In this document: positions 27,167 to 36,586 of the stretch, piece by piece | Numbering within the stretch: the first letter of the stretch is position 1 | How the letters are laid out: each line of letters begins with the position of its first letter | Assembly: GCF_000813825.1 (NCBI RefSeq) | Contig: NZ_JWTA01000004.1 | Coordinates: 610,635 to 674,634, forward strand | Length of the DNA: 64,000 nt | Reading direction: 5' to 3' | DNA from: Chryseobacterium taiwanense | GTDB lineage: Bacteria > Bacteroidota > Bacteroidia > Flavobacteriales > Weeksellaceae | Notes under the pieces: model-generated | The model's database searches: none | Seen by the model: the letters and a program-made list of their open reading frames with translations, nothing else | What the model was told of the DNA's origin: nothing | Made by a program: the position numbers and the translations under genes

Positions 27167-28279
27167 TTATAGGTCCATATCATCTTCAGAAACCGCCGTT
27201 CCATCGGCCATCAGAAATGCTTTCAGGAATGGAGTAAGATTTCCGTTCATTACAGAATCTACATCTGAAGTTTCAAAGCCGGAACGTACATCTTTTACCA
27301 ATTTATAAGGATGCATCACGTAGTTTCTGATCTGACTTCCCCACTCGATCTTCATTTTGTTGGCTTCAATCTCGTTACGGGCTTTCATACGCTCTTCCAG
27401 TTCCATTTCGTATAGTCTTGAACGAAGCAACTGCATTGCTTTTTCTTTATTTTGAAGCTGCGAACGAGATTCTGAGTTTTCAATAATAATTCCTGTCGGT
27501 GCGTGACGAAGACGAACCGCTGTTTCTACCTTGTTTACGTTCTGACCTCCTGCTCCTGAAGATCTCATCGTTTCAAATGAAATATCTGCCGGATTGATGT
27601 TGATTTCAATCGTATCATCTACCAAAGGATACACATATACGGAAACAAAACTGGTATGGCGTTTTGCATTAGAATCGAAAGGGGAAATCCTTACCAATCG
27701 GTGAACTCCGTTTTCTCCTCTCAAATATCCGAAAGCAAATTCGCCTTCAATTTCCAACGTGACGGTTTTTACTCCGGCAACATCTCCTTCCTGAAAGTTC
27801 AGTTCACGAATTTTATACCCTTGTTTTTCGGCCCACATCGTGTACATTCTCATCAACATCGAAGCCCAGTCACAGCTTTCCGTTCCTCCGGCTCCCGCAG
27901 TGATCTGAAGTACTGCAGAAAGTTCATCTCCTTCATTGGAAAGCATATTTTTGAATTCTAGGTCTTCTACCTTCTCTACTAATTGAGGAAAAGCTTCATC
28001 CAGTTCTTTTTCAGAATCTGGATCTTCTTTAGCAAAGTCCATTAAAACCTGTAAATCTTCGAACTGAGTATTGATCTCATCATAAGCTTCTACCCACTTT
28101 TTCTTAGAACGAAGCTGCTTTAAAAATGCTTCAGCCGTTTTCGGATTGTCCCAAAATTCCGGTGCAGCTGTTTTTTCATCATCATTGGCAATCTCTATCT
28201 TCTTTTTGTCGATCTGAAGGTATTTATGTAAATCTTCAATTCTGGATTGAATTTCTTTTATCTGGTCGTTGTTGATCAC
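27167..28279 (-). CDS. prfB: Peptide chain release factor 2
   Basis: 370 residues; releases peptides at UGA and UAA. The stop-codon-reading SPF motif is in [16 protein letters not shown] and the catalytic GGQ in [11 protein letters not shown]. The reading frame is open throughout. At the place where E. coli and many other bacteria have the +1 programmed frameshift (CTT TGA C) this gene reads CTT CAG ATC, so there is no frameshift autoregulation. The start is GTG at 28279; the frame closes with TAA three codons upstream. A TATTTTTG box is 16 nt before it. Confidence 0.96.
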   Translation of the reverse strand: MINNDQIKEIQSRIEDLHKYLQIDKKKIEIANDDEKTAAPEFWDNPKTAEAFLKQLRSKKKWVEAYDEINTQFEDLQVLMDFAKEDPDSEKELDEAFPQLVEKVEDLEFKNMLSNEGDELSAVLQITAGAGGTESCDWASMLMRMYTMWAEKQGYKIRELNFQEGDVAGVKTVTLEIEGEFAFGYLRGENGVHRLVRISPFDSNAKRHTSFVSVYVYPLVDDTIEININPADISFETMRSSGAGGQNVNKVETAVRLRHAPTGIIIENSESRSQLQNKEKAMQLLRSRLYEMELEERMKARNEIEANKMKIEWGSQIRNYVMHPYKLVKDVRSGFETSDVDSVMNGNLTPFLKAFLMADGTAVSEDDMDL

Positions 28280-28295
28280 GATTGTTTATTTTTTG

Positions 28296-28303
28296 CAAAA
28301 ATA
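28296..28303 (-). promoter_or_regulatory. TAnnTTTG box upstream of prfB
   Basis: Reverse-strand TATTTTTG, 16 nt before the GTG start. Confidence 0.45.
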
Positions 28304-28427
28304 CGGATAAAATAATGAGTAAGGAATAGTGTATTATGAGTTATATTTTCAAGTATATTACACTATTAAAACTATGATTAAATGAATCAAAATGAAATTA
28401 ATAGATTATTGGTAAGAAAGATAAACA

Positions 28428-28919
28428 CTATTCTTTAATTACCTTAGCCTCAAACATTTTTTCCAAATCTTTTTTTGATCTTTTACTTTCCATTTTGAAA
28501 CCAAGCATTGTTAAAAGATAAGCAAACAACAGCATACATAAAGGAAAAACAAGATCATTGGAAATTATTCCCTTGCTTTTAATTAATGTTATAATTAAGA
28601 AAAAAATGACGAATGTGCACCAAAATATCATGAAAATCGATACTAACCGATGTAACTTCATTTTAACCTCAATCTGTGTTTCATAGGTATTTTCTTGAAT
28701 TGTTCCAGTAATTTGAGGGAGAAAAGAATTTCTATTTTTAATAATTCTATTAATTTCAAAATTATTTTCAGTAATAGTTCCTTCGTATTCTTTTGTTGAC
28801 CCATTATTGGATGTAAAAGGTTTTCTTTTTGCCCCTACGTTTTCAGAAAGTATCCTGATAACATTTTGTTCTGACAAATTTGTTGTATAAATCAAATGTT
28901 CAAAAGGTAAATACTTCAT
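28428..28919 (-). CDS. Two-helix membrane protein, unknown
   Basis: 163 residues. A soluble N-terminal ~90 residues (YEGTITENNFEINRII, ITGTI) are followed by two membrane helices, about 93-113 and 123-143, and a Lys-rich tail. The N-terminal strand pattern resembles small PH-like or DUF-type membrane-anchored domains, but no family is recognised. The stop of the FAD oxidoreductase gene... precedes it by 14 nt on the same strand, so the two are probably co-transcribed. Confidence 0.7.
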   Translation of the reverse strand: MKYLPFEHLIYTTNLSEQNVIRILSENVGAKRKPFTSNNGSTKEYEGTITENNFEINRIIKNRNSFLPQITGTIQENTYETQIEVKMKLHRLVSIFMIFWCTFVIFFLIITLIKSKGIISNDLVFPLCMLLFAYLLTMLGFKMESKRSKKDLEKMFEAKVIKE

Positions 28920-28933
28920 TTATTCACTATTAT

Positions 28934-30040
28934 TTAAATCATTTCAGCAACAATCTCCCCAATTTTCGGAGCCAGTGCCATTCCCATTCCTGAAAGTCTT
29001 ACCGCACAGAATTGTCTTTCAGAAATTTGTTTTACAATGGGAGTTTTTTCTGAACCCATTGCCATAATTCCGGACCAGCGCATGGAAATTCCAACATGCT
29101 GATCAGTCAGAATTACTTCTTTTAAAAACGTCTCCAAATGGTTTTGTAGAAATTCTGTAGTTTCAAAAGCGGTGGTTTCTTCTGTCTTAAAGTCCTGATT
29201 TCTTCCACCACCCAATAAAATTCTATTTCCGAGATTTCGAAAATAATAAAACCCTTCATCATAATGGAAAGTTCCTTTTAGTTTTAAATTCTCAATCGGT
29301 TCCGTTAGAATAATTTGTCCGCGGGCAGGAATAATTTCTTCTTCTTTTAAAAATGTTGAAGCAAAAGCATTCGTACAATGAATCAGCTGATTGGTTTTAA
29401 TCAAAATATCTTCACACAGCTGAACTTCAATTTCGTTTCTATTTTCAGCAATATATTCCACTTCTGTTCCGAAAAGAAATTCAACTTTTAATTCATTACA
29501 TTTTTCGAATAATTTTTGCAATAATTTTCCTGAATGCAAACTTCCCTCACACGGATTTTCTATTAAATATTCAGATCTTCCTAATCCGAATTCTTTGATT
29601 TTATTTTGATGCAGAAAATAGGTTTTCTCAGTTCCTATAATCGACTTTAATTTTTCATTAACCTCATCAATGCTCTGTAAAGGTTCATCATGATTAAGAA
29701 TTTCAAAACCTCCGTTTAATTCAAAATCAATTGCTGAGTTTTTAAAATAGTTCTGAATTTTCTGTAATCCTTCAAACCTTATCTTTACCAAATCCAACGT
29801 TTTATCCCAACCCATTTTCTCAGAATCAGCAATGATCTCTGTCAAGCTTCCGAAACAGGCAAAACCCGCATTTCTGGTTGAAGCTCCCAACGGAACTGAA
29901 TTTCGTTCAATAATCAAAACAGATTTTTCAGGGTATTTCTCTTTAATCGAAATCGCAGTCCATAATCCCGTAAAACCAGCTCCAATAATGATGATATCTC
30001 TTTTTCTGTAAAATGTTTCAAGTTCCCAAACGCTGATCAT
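28934..30040 (-). CDS. FAD-dependent oxidoreductase (DAO superfamily)
   Basis: 368 residues. The dinucleotide-binding motif IIIGAGFTGLWTA is at the N-terminus, followed by the acidic strand end VLIIERN and STRNAGFACFG, an FAD-contacting segment typical of glycine/D-amino-acid oxidase-like enzymes (including gamma-glutamylputrescine oxidase PuuB). The C-terminal return motif is RLSGMGMALAPKIGE. It oxidises an amine or amino acid, substrate unknown. There is no signal peptide, so it is cytoplasmic or membrane-peripheral. It is upstream of a small membrane protein gene in the same direction. Confidence 0.87.
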   Translation of the reverse strand: MISVWELETFYRKRDIIIIGAGFTGLWTAISIKEKYPEKSVLIIERNSVPLGASTRNAGFACFGSLTEIIADSEKMGWDKTLDLVKIRFEGLQKIQNYFKNSAIDFELNGGFEILNHDEPLQSIDEVNEKLKSIIGTEKTYFLHQNKIKEFGLGRSEYLIENPCEGSLHSGKLLQKLFEKCNELKVEFLFGTEVEYIAENRNEIEVQLCEDILIKTNQLIHCTNAFASTFLKEEEIIPARGQIILTEPIENLKLKGTFHYDEGFYYFRNLGNRILLGGGRNQDFKTEETTAFETTEFLQNHLETFLKEVILTDQHVGISMRWSGIMAMGSEKTPIVKQISERQFCAVRLSGMGMALAPKIGEIVAEMI

Positions 30041-30047
30041 CTTAGTA

Positions 30048-30120
30048 GTTATAAATTATGAGTTAATAGTTATGAATTCAAATAGTAGAGTTAGCATTTA
30101 AATAACTCATAATTTATAAC
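30048..30120. repeat. Long inverted repeat between the FAD oxidoreductase and AAA ATPase genes
   Basis: 18-bp perfect arms GTTATAAATTATGAGTTA (30048-30065) and its complement (30103-30120) flank a 37-nt loop. It has no T tract. Confidence 0.75.
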
Positions 30121-30130
30121 TCATACCAAT

Positions 30131-31495
30131 TTAATTTTTACTTTCGTTTTCCTCTTCCTCCCCATTATGATGAAAGCCTATCGCTCTTCTTGGTTCTTCC
30201 ACTACTTTATAAGCGTCCAGTTCAGTTTTCAGGCTTTGTACTCGATATTGAAACTGATCAAAATTATTAATGATCACATCACCCAGAAATCTTGCAACCT
30301 GATCCAGATATTCCTCGGTCAGTTTACCTGCAGCATCTCTTAAGGCTCCATTCAAAAGGGTTTGATCTATTTTTAAATTCTCATTTCGGGTTCTTTGGTA
30401 TACATTTTTGATTCTTTTCTTAAGACTTTGGGTAAAATCAATCAGCATGGTATTACTGAAAGCTTTCATCTGAGAAGAAACGCCATGCCAAAACGGAATT
30501 TTATCAGCTTTGTTATTTTTAAGAATTTTATATAGTAACGAATCGTTTTCCAAACCTCTTGTCATGGCAAACAATATAATTTCAGAGCGTTCTGAAGCAT
30601 TTGGCGGAAAGACAGGAACCATCACATCAAATCTTCCGGGAGCTAAGACTTCTTCATCAATTTCAGATACAGAATTGGCTGAACCAACCATCAATAAATC
30701 TTCCTGCTCAAATCTACTGATATAATGAAGTATGATTTCCTGAGTTTCAAGATTACAAGATGCAACGTCTGTTTCCGCCTTTCTCTCTAACATGATGTCA
30801 TCAAAATCATCTAAGAAAAGCAAAACTTTGTCTTCTTTCATCATGGTTAAAAGAAAATCGTTGAAATCGGTTTTATTTCCATTGATAAAAGAAGTTCCCA
30901 GGTAATGTTTTTTCACTTCTTTAAACTGATACCCTATAATCTCGGCAATTTTATTCGCCCAAAAAATCTTTCCGCTTCCGGGAGGACCATATAAAATAAT
31001 TCCAGCCGGTTTATTGATTCCCCAATCTTTAATTTGTTGTGGATTTAGAAAAGGTTCTAGAATACCTGAAATATAAAAGAACAAATCTCTATATCCTATA
31101 AAATCTCTTTGTTTTAAGCTGATTTTATGTCCGAAATAGCTATACACAAATTCATAATTTCCTCCCAGTTTATTATCAATTCCGTAGCTCGAAATGGAAG
31201 ATTTAAAAAAACCATTATCGAAAATATTCGGATTGGTTTCCTTTATCGCTTTTTCTACTTTATCTTTTGGTTGTTTAATGGTTTCTGCAATTTGTTCGAG
31301 AGTTTTTGTTTTATCAAGATCCGTTTCATACAATCGTAAGAAGTCAATATTCTCACGGGCAAATTTTTCAAAATCTTCTTTTACTTCGAAGTTTGTACTG
31401 ATACAAACTCCCAATTCAAGATCAAAATCCTGAATAAATTGTTTTATAGCTTCGGCAGAAACATTAAGTTCCTTTGCCAGTTCAATAAGTTTCAT
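30131..31495 (-). CDS. AAA ATPase with IF-2 N-domain-like N-terminus and altered Walker A
   Basis: 454 residues. Residues 1-55 (MKLIELAKELNVSAEAIKQFI...LRLYE) look like the helical IF2_N module. The AAA core follows: Walker A is GPPGSGKI at 170-177, with Ile177 where Thr/Ser normally binds Mg2+; Walker B is LLFLDD with Asp230 in place of the usual Glu; sensor-1 Asn274 is in GSANS; and the arginine-finger region is PGRFD at 286-290. The C-terminal helical domain is unlike FtsH or ClpX, and no protease domain is present. It may be a remodelling ATPase with weak hydrolysis. Function unknown. Confidence 0.82.
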   Translation of the reverse strand: MKLIELAKELNVSAEAIKQFIQDFDLELGVCISTNFEVKEDFEKFARENIDFLRLYETDLDKTKTLEQIAETIKQPKDKVEKAIKETNPNIFDNGFFKSSISSYGIDNKLGGNYEFVYSYFGHKISLKQRDFIGYRDLFFYISGILEPFLNPQQIKDWGINKPAGIILYGPPGSGKIFWANKIAEIIGYQFKEVKKHYLGTSFINGNKTDFNDFLLTMMKEDKVLLFLDDFDDIMLERKAETDVASCNLETQEIILHYISRFEQEDLLMVGSANSVSEIDEEVLAPGRFDVMVPVFPPNASERSEIILFAMTRGLENDSLLYKILKNNKADKIPFWHGVSSQMKAFSNTMLIDFTQSLKKRIKNVYQRTRNENLKIDQTLLNGALRDAAGKLTEEYLDQVARFLGDVIINNFDQFQYRVQSLKTELDAYKVVEEPRRAIGFHHNGEEEENESKN

Positions 31496-31514
31496 AATTG
31501 CTGATTAATTCTAT

Positions 31515-31522
31515 CAAATTTA
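31515..31522 (-). promoter_or_regulatory. TAnnTTTG box upstream of the AAA ATPase gene
   Basis: Reverse-strand TAAATTTG, 19 nt before the start codon at 31495. Confidence 0.4.
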
Positions 31523-31611
31523 ATGTATTTAGGATTAAATGTAAATTGATTTATGATAATTCTGTAACATTTTCTAATTTATATAGACTACTACTATGTA
31601 AAACAAATTAC

Positions 31612-32514
31612 ATGGAAAAGATTTTATCAGTAAAGAACCTGACGAAAAAATTCAAAAGAGTGGTTGTAAACAACATCTCTTTTGACGTCGAAAAAGGAAA
31701 TGTCTACGGACTTCTAGGTCCCAATGGAAGTGGAAAATCCACTACATTCGGGATGTTGCTTTCAACTATTAATCCTACAAGCGGAGACTGGTATTGGTTT
31801 GGAAAAAAAGGAACTGATCCCGATACGCTGAAAAGAATAGGAGCGATCATTGAGCAGCCTAATTTTTACCCTTATTTAAGTGCAGAAACCAATCTTAAGA
31901 TTGTTGCCGAAATTAAACATACTCCTTATTCAAGAATTGAAGAAGTTTTAAAGACGGTCGGTTTATACGAAAGAAGAAAAGATACCTTCAAAACCTTTTC
32001 TTTAGGAATGAAACAGCGTCTTGCGATTGCTTCTGCGATGCTAAACAATCCTGAAGTTCTTATCTTAGATGAACCGACAAACGGACTTGATCCTGAAGGA
32101 ATTATCCAGATCAGAGAAATCATCAGCAATATTGCTAAACAAGGGATTACCATTATTATTGCCAGTCACCTTCTCGATGAGATTGAAAAGATTTGCAGCC
32201 ACGTTATTGTATTAAAAGAAGGAACTTCTCTTTATTGCGGAAGAGTGGATGAAATGACTTCCAACAATGGATATTTTGAGCTTAAAGCAGATAATAACAC
32301 TCAGCTTTTAGAGGCTTTGAATGAACTCCAATGGTTTACGGCAATCAATCAGGAAGATGGCTTAATAAAAGCTCATGTTCGCGACGATGCAACGATTTCC
32401 GCTTCAACACTGAATCAGAAACTGACTGAAAAAGGAATTTTCTTATCACACCTGAACAAGAAAAAGCTGTCTCTTGAATCTCAATTCCTTGAACTTGTAA
32501 AAAACACAAATTAA
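31612..32514 (+). CDS. ABC transporter ATP-binding protein
   Basis: 300 residues from ATG 31612; an upstream in-frame start at 31498 would add a hydrophobic, AT-rich 38 residues that interrupt the divergent promoter region and is rejected. Walker A GPNGSGKST is near residue 37, the signature is SLGMKQRL (degenerate LSGGQ), and Walker B is VLILDEPTNGLDPEG. This is the ABC-2/DrrA-like exporter class (drug, peptide or lipid export, or bacteriocin immunity). The permease gene follows after two bases. Confidence 0.93.
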   Translation: MEKILSVKNLTKKFKRVVVNNISFDVEKGNVYGLLGPNGSGKSTTFGMLLSTINPTSGDWYWFGKKGTDPDTLKRIGAIIEQPNFYPYLSAETNLKIVAEIKHTPYSRIEEVLKTVGLYERRKDTFKTFSLGMKQRLAIASAMLNNPEVLILDEPTNGLDPEGIIQIREIISNIAKQGITIIIASHLLDEIEKICSHVIVLKEGTSLYCGRVDEMTSNNGYFELKADNNTQLLEALNELQWFTAINQEDGLIKAHVRDDATISASTLNQKLTEKGIFLSHLNKKKLSLESQFLELVKNTN

Positions 32515-32516
32515 TC

Positions 32517-33362
32517 ATGACAAAATTATTAAAACTTGAATATTACAAAAACCTGAATTACAGACCATTCAAGGTTTTCACCATTTTATATTTCGCTATT
32601 CTTATTGCGTTACTTTTCATTGGATTGGTTGATTTTGATCTTTTCGGAGGAACCGTCAATTTAAAGGAACAAGGCATCTATAATTTCCCGGAAATCTGGA
32701 ATTTCACGACTTGGATTGTAGGATTATTGAAAATTTTCTTAGGATTAATCATCGTTTTTTCGATTTGTCAGGAATTTGGTGACCGAATGTTTAAGCAGAA
32801 TACTATTGATGGTTTAAGCAGAAAAGAATTTATCGGTTCAAAATTATTAACGATAAGTATTTTCACGATTATCTCAACTGTAATTGTCTTTGGAATTACG
32901 ATGTTTTTAGGCTACCAATATTCCAGTACAACAGAATCTGCAAAAGTTTTTGAGGAAATATTTTTCATCGGAAATTACTTTGTAAAGCTGTTTACGTTCT
33001 TTTGTTTCCTAATGTTCCTTTCTGTTTTACTGAGAAAATCGGTCTTTGTATTTCTTTCTATTTTTGTTCTTTGGATTGGTGAAGGAATTATTCAAAGTAT
33101 TGCATTGTATTTAAAATCTCAGCATGCTACTGGAGCGCAAATGGTAGAAAAAGCTCAAAATTCGTTTTCTCTTACCAAACTAATGCCTTTGGAAAGTATG
33201 TCGAGCTTAATTCCGAATCCTATGATGAGATTAAAAGCAGCACAACTGTTAGGAGGAAAATATGAATTCCACTACCCTACAGAAAGCCTTATTGCTTGTT
33301 TAGTTTGGTGCGCCATTTTCATTTTCGGATCATACTGGATTTTAAGAAAAAGAGATTGGTAA
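32517..33362 (+). CDS. ABC-2-type transporter permease
   Basis: 281 residues with six membrane helices (first near 21-40, last at 255-275 in ACLVWCAIFIFGSYWIL) and a short LKLEYYKNLNYR cytoplasmic N-terminus typical of ABC-2 permeases. It forms the membrane part of the exporter with the ATPase encoded immediately upstream. The exported substrate cannot be inferred. Confidence 0.9.
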   Translation: MTKLLKLEYYKNLNYRPFKVFTILYFAILIALLFIGLVDFDLFGGTVNLKEQGIYNFPEIWNFTTWIVGLLKIFLGLIIVFSICQEFGDRMFKQNTIDGLSRKEFIGSKLLTISIFTIISTVIVFGITMFLGYQYSSTTESAKVFEEIFFIGNYFVKLFTFFCFLMFLSVLLRKSVFVFLSIFVLWIGEGIIQSIALYLKSQHATGAQMVEKAQNSFSLTKLMPLESMSSLIPNPMMRLKAAQLLGGKYEFHYPTESLIACLVWCAIFIFGSYWILRKRDW

Positions 33363-33395
33363 TATTTTAATTGAAAAATTGGAAATTAACATAGT

Positions 33396-33425
33396 AAAGT
33401 GATTCGTCTGAATCACTTTTTTTAT
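33396..33425 (+). terminator. Rho-independent terminator of the ABC-2 operon
   Basis: 10-bp arms AAAGTGATTC / GAATCACTTT (33396-33405 / 33410-33419), then Ts. Confidence 0.88.
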
Positions 33426-33470
33426 TTTTTGGCTTAAAATTTTCATTCGATTTCGACAAAAATAACTGCT

Positions 33471-34133
33471 GTGAAGAAAATTTTCTATGTTCCGGGATTG
33501 ATCAGTGCATTACTGATACCGATTTTATTTTGGTATTATGGAAGTCAAAAATTTAAGGAAGTAAATCTTGGAGTCATTGACATTGGTCTCCCAGCTAAAT
33601 CTCATGACGGAAAAGAATTAGCATATGCAAGTTTCGAACCCTATCGAAACTGGAATTATCATAAAATTATAGTACAACCTAGTTTAGCTAAAGAAAATTC
33701 TAAATTTTATGTTTCCGAAATTAAAAAACTTCAAAAAGAAAATCGCGAAAAATCCGGAATAGAATTTATTTTAGATAACAAAAACACATATAATGATATT
33801 GTATCTTTATTAAATGACATGGAACTTAGCAAACATCCTTCTTATCATTTGGATCTTGACAAAACAGGACATTTTTTTGTAGTTCAGGAATCTTCTATTT
33901 CAAATATTCCCACATATAATGATGACACAATAGACAGATGCGGAAATGAAGTCATAGATTTTTCTAGCGAACAATTTAAAATATCTCTTTTAAAAGGCTT
34001 CTCAAAATTTGAATATCAACTTACACAATTACCTGAACCATCATTTTATATCATCTTTGGATTTTTATTATTTATAAACATCTCCATGTTAAGTATCAAA
34101 GAAAGATTTCAGTTGCAAAAGTTTCATTCTTAA
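33471..34133 (+). CDS. Bitopic membrane protein, unknown
   Basis: 220 residues from a GTG start at 33471 (no suitable ATG upstream; the sequence begins MKKIFYVPGLISALLIPILFWYYG after initiation). One N-terminal helix and one at about 192-210 bracket a ~165-residue soluble domain that may face the periplasm. The segment SGIEFILDNKNTYNDIVSLLNDM with HFFVVQES is faintly reminiscent of ExbD-like biopolymer-transport folds, but this is weak. No neighbour clarifies its role. Confidence 0.65.
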   Translation: MKKIFYVPGLISALLIPILFWYYGSQKFKEVNLGVIDIGLPAKSHDGKELAYASFEPYRNWNYHKIIVQPSLAKENSKFYVSEIKKLQKENREKSGIEFILDNKNTYNDIVSLLNDMELSKHPSYHLDLDKTGHFFVVQESSISNIPTYNDDTIDRCGNEVIDFSSEQFKISLLKGFSKFEYQLTQLPEPSFYIIFGFLLFINISMLSIKERFQLQKFHS

Positions 34134-34216
34134 AATAAACCAGATTCTTCGATCCATTTCATTCCTAGACGAGTTGCTTTTTTTCTTATTTTTAAACTTC
34201 ACTTATAAAACACCAA

Positions 34217-34879
34217 ATGATTCAGCTTGCGGCTTCTAAAATTACAAGGTTTTGCTTTTTAACATTAACTTTTCTATGTTTATCGTGTTCTGATGGAAAG
34301 AAAAATTCGTTTAGAGTTTTCACCTCATCAAAAAAGGAAAAACCATCTTTAAATACTGAAAAGACTCATAAAAAAGCCAAAGAAGCTTTATCATTTTGTA
34401 AAGAGAAAAAATTCAATACCAACTTTTGTATTTTGATCGATATGAGTTTGCATTCAGGGGTCAACCGTTTTTTCATTTATAATTTTAAGGAAAAGAAAAT
34501 CACTAAAAAGTATCTTGTAGGTCATGGTTGCGGAAACTACATCTGGAGTTTGGCACAATCAAAAGATAATCCGGGTTTCAGTAATGAAGACGGAAGTCAT
34601 CTTTCTTCTCTTGGAAAATATAAAATCGGAGAAAGGGGCGTAAGTGAATGGGGAATTAAAGTAAAATATTTAATGCATGGTTTGGAAGAAACCAACAATA
34701 ATGCGCTGAAAAGAGCCATCGTTTTTCATTCCTGGGAAAAAATGGATGATCATGAGATCTATCCTCAAGGTTCCCCCGAAGGTTGGGGTTGTCCTACAGT
34801 TTCAAACAACGCCTTAAGAGAAATCGATCCTATCTTAAAAGATACATCTAAACCGATTCTGATGTGGATTTACAATTAA
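34217..34879 (+). CDS. Murein L,D-transpeptidase catalytic-domain-like lipoprotein
   Basis: 220 residues. A lipobox LCLSC lipidates Cys24. The catalytic domain (YkuD_2 type) has FCILIDMSLHSG...RFFIYNF, the conserved His171 in VFHSW, and nucleophile Cys192 in SPEGWGCPTVSN. These enzymes make or edit 3-3 cross-links or link proteins to peptidoglycan; several YkuD_2 proteins remain unproven. It is convergent with the MsrAB gene and ends directly at that gene's terminator. Confidence 0.83.
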   Translation: MIQLAASKITRFCFLTLTFLCLSCSDGKKNSFRVFTSSKKEKPSLNTEKTHKKAKEALSFCKEKKFNTNFCILIDMSLHSGVNRFFIYNFKEKKITKKYLVGHGCGNYIWSLAQSKDNPGFSNEDGSHLSSLGKYKIGERGVSEWGIKVKYLMHGLEETNNNALKRAIVFHSWEKMDDHEIYPQGSPEGWGCPTVSNNALREIDPILKDTSKPILMWIYN

Positions 34880-34903
34880 AAAAGACTGCCTTTCGACAGT
34901 CTT
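34878..34903 (-). terminator. Rho-independent terminator of the MsrAB gene
   Basis: On the reverse strand AAGACTG / CAGTCTT form the stem, followed by six Ts (34877-34882 region). Confidence 0.7.
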
Positions 34904-34928
34904 AAAAACACCTTACTTAATTATATAT

Positions 34929-36038
34929 TTACTTCTTATCTTTTTCAAGTAAAGAAATATAGTCTCCGTATCCTTTGTCTTTCATTTCCCCTTTCGGAAT
35001 AAATTTTAGAGAAGCTGAGTTGATACAGTAACGAAGTCCGCCTTTATCTGCCGGTCCGTCATTAAAAACGTGTCCCAAATGGGCATCTCCGGTTTTACTT
35101 CTTACCTCTACTCTTGTTATTCCGTGAGAGCGGTCTAACTTCTCATCAATCAACTGTTTTGTAATCGGTTTTGAAAAACTTGGCCATCCACAACCTGATT
35201 CAAATTTATCGGTTGAAATAAATAAAGGTTCTCCCGTTGTAATATCTACATAAATTCCTTCACGGGTTTCGTCCCAATATTCATTTTGAAAAGCTCTTTC
35301 AGTACCGTTTTCCTGAGTTACAGTATATTGCTCCGCCGTTAATTTTTTCTTTAAAGTTTCTTTATCCTGTTTTTGATATTTCATTTCTTTTGTTTGTTTT
35401 TTTGGAAGTGGGTTTGCATTTCTTGCCATTTCAAATAATCCCGGTTCGATATGGCAATACCCTCCCGGATTTTTATCTAAATAATCCTGATGATAATCTT
35501 CTGCTTTGTAGAAATTTTTCAAAGGAATGGTTTCTACTGCCACTGGTTTATCATAATTCTTAGCTAATTTTGCAACCTCAGCTTTTACAATAGATTCCGT
35601 TTCTTTATCTGTTGAATAAATTCCCGTTCTGTATTGGTTTCCTCTGTCATTTCCCTGTTTGTCAATACTTGTAGGATCAATTGTTTTAAAATATAAATCA
35701 ATTAAAAGTTTTACATCTACCTGTTCAGGATCATATTTTACTTTTACAGTTTCCGCAAAACCTGTGGTATGACTTACTACTTCTTCATAGGTAGGATTTT
35801 TTTTATTTCCGTTGGCATATCCAACCTCTGTTCCTACAACACCTCGAATTTGTTGAAAAAAGTGTTCAGTTCCCCAAAAGCATCCTCCTGCAAAATAGAT
35901 TTCTTTTACGTTTTTATTGTCCATAATGGTCTCATTTTCCTTTTTAATTTCTGTGGATTTTGGTTTGGCATCTCCACAGCTTGTAGCAAAAACTGCTATA
36001 CCCAGAACGACTCCAAGCAGTATTAATATGTTTTTCAT
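34929..36038 (-). CDS. msrAB: Lipoprotein bifunctional methionine sulfoxide reductase MsrA-MsrB
   Basis: 369 residues from ATG 36038; longer starts up to 36071 overlap the upstream gene and spoil the lipobox. Signal [21 protein letters not shown] lipidates Cys21, so it works in the periplasm or at a membrane. MsrA (residues ~45-205) has catalytic Cys53 in AGGCFWG; MsrB (~215-360) has [10 protein letters not shown] and catalytic Cys338 in [12 protein letters not shown]. MsrB lacks the CxxC zinc pair ([11 protein letters not shown]), the non-zinc subtype. Together they reduce both S- and R-methionine sulfoxide in proteins. The RclC-like gene is 10 nt upstream, and an ECF sigma/anti-sigma pair lies beyond. 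Confidence 0.95.
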   Translation of the reverse strand: MKNILILLGVVLGIAVFATSCGDAKPKSTEIKKENETIMDNKNVKEIYFAGGCFWGTEHFFQQIRGVVGTEVGYANGNKKNPTYEEVVSHTTGFAETVKVKYDPEQVDVKLLIDLYFKTIDPTSIDKQGNDRGNQYRTGIYSTDKETESIVKAEVAKLAKNYDKPVAVETIPLKNFYKAEDYHQDYLDKNPGGYCHIEPGLFEMARNANPLPKKQTKEMKYQKQDKETLKKKLTAEQYTVTQENGTERAFQNEYWDETREGIYVDITTGEPLFISTDKFESGCGWPSFSKPITKQLIDEKLDRSHGITRVEVRSKTGDAHLGHVFNDGPADKGGLRYCINSASLKFIPKGEMKDKGYGDYISLLEKDKK

Positions 36039-36048
36039 TTTTATCTTT

Positions 36049-36507
36049 TTATTTGTAATCATTTTTCCCATTTAAAATCATTAAACCAAATCCTAAAAGC
36101 ATCAGATCTTTTAAGATAAAGAAGTCTGTAACCGGAACTCCGTCTACTATTTTCCAAATTCCCGGAGTCGTAAATACATAACTCAAGGTGATAAGGAAAG
36201 TAACAATCATTCCAATCGCAGCGTACTTTCTGAGTGATGCAAATTTCACACTAAATACTAATAGTAAAGCAATGATAATTTCTATCGTTCCGATAGCATT
36301 TGACACTGTTTGCACACTTACAATATCATATACGAAAAAGGTAAAGAAATGGTTTTCTACCAGACTTTTTATTCCTTCTGCTTCGGTCGGTGTGAATTTG
36401 AATATTCCAATCCAAAACAGGATCAATGCAGCCCCGAAAAGCGAGACATAATACCCGATCCTTCCCGTTCGGTTTTCTTTGTTGATTTCTAATGTAGTTC
36501 CGTTCAT
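36049..36507 (-). CDS. DUF417/YkgB-family membrane protein, RclC-like
   Basis: 152 residues with four membrane helices. It matches E. coli RclC (YkgB) at [16 protein letters not shown], the central [12 protein letters not shown] helix, [12 protein letters not shown] and [19 protein letters not shown]. RclC belongs to the reactive-chlorine response of E. coli; its biochemical role is unclear. It is shorter than RclC because the loop between helices 1 and 2 is reduced. It is 10 nt from msrAB, so the two share a transcript, probably starting at the TACTTTTG box upstream or read through from the sigma gene. Confidence 0.88.
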   Translation of the reverse strand: MNGTTLEINKENRTGRIGYYVSLFGAALILFWIGIFKFTPTEAEGIKSLVENHFFTFFVYDIVSVQTVSNAIGTIEIIIALLLVFSVKFASLRKYAAIGMIVTFLITLSYVFTTPGIWKIVDGVPVTDFFILKDLMLLGFGLMILNGKNDYK

Positions 36508-36541
36508 TGTAATGATTTTGAATGAATACTTTGTTTATTTT

Positions 36542-36549
36542 CAAAAGTA
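36542..36549 (-). promoter_or_regulatory. TAnnTTTG box upstream of the RclC-like gene
   Basis: Reverse-strand TACTTTTG, 34 nt before the start at 36507, in the gap behind the anti-sigma gene. No good -33 TTG at standard spacing. Confidence 0.4.
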
Positions 36550-36564
36550 TAGTCGGAACATTTT

Positions 36565-36583
36565 AAAAATCCTGACAAGGATT
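36565..36583 (-). terminator. Weak hairpin between anti-sigma and RclC-like genes
   Basis: Reverse strand AATCCT-TGTC-AGGATT followed by three further Ts. This short stem could attenuate rather than end transcription between the sigma/anti-sigma pair and rclC-like/msrAB. Confidence 0.4.
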
Positions 36584-36586
36584 GTA

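Noticed and set aside
31498..31611. 38-residue N-terminal extension of the ABC ATPase
   Set aside because: ABC ATPases start close to the first strand before Walker A; the extension overlaps the divergent promoter region.
36554..36561. GGAACA as an ECF -35 element for rclC-like/msrAB
   Set aside because: It reads on the + strand, away from those genes; on their strand it would be reversed.
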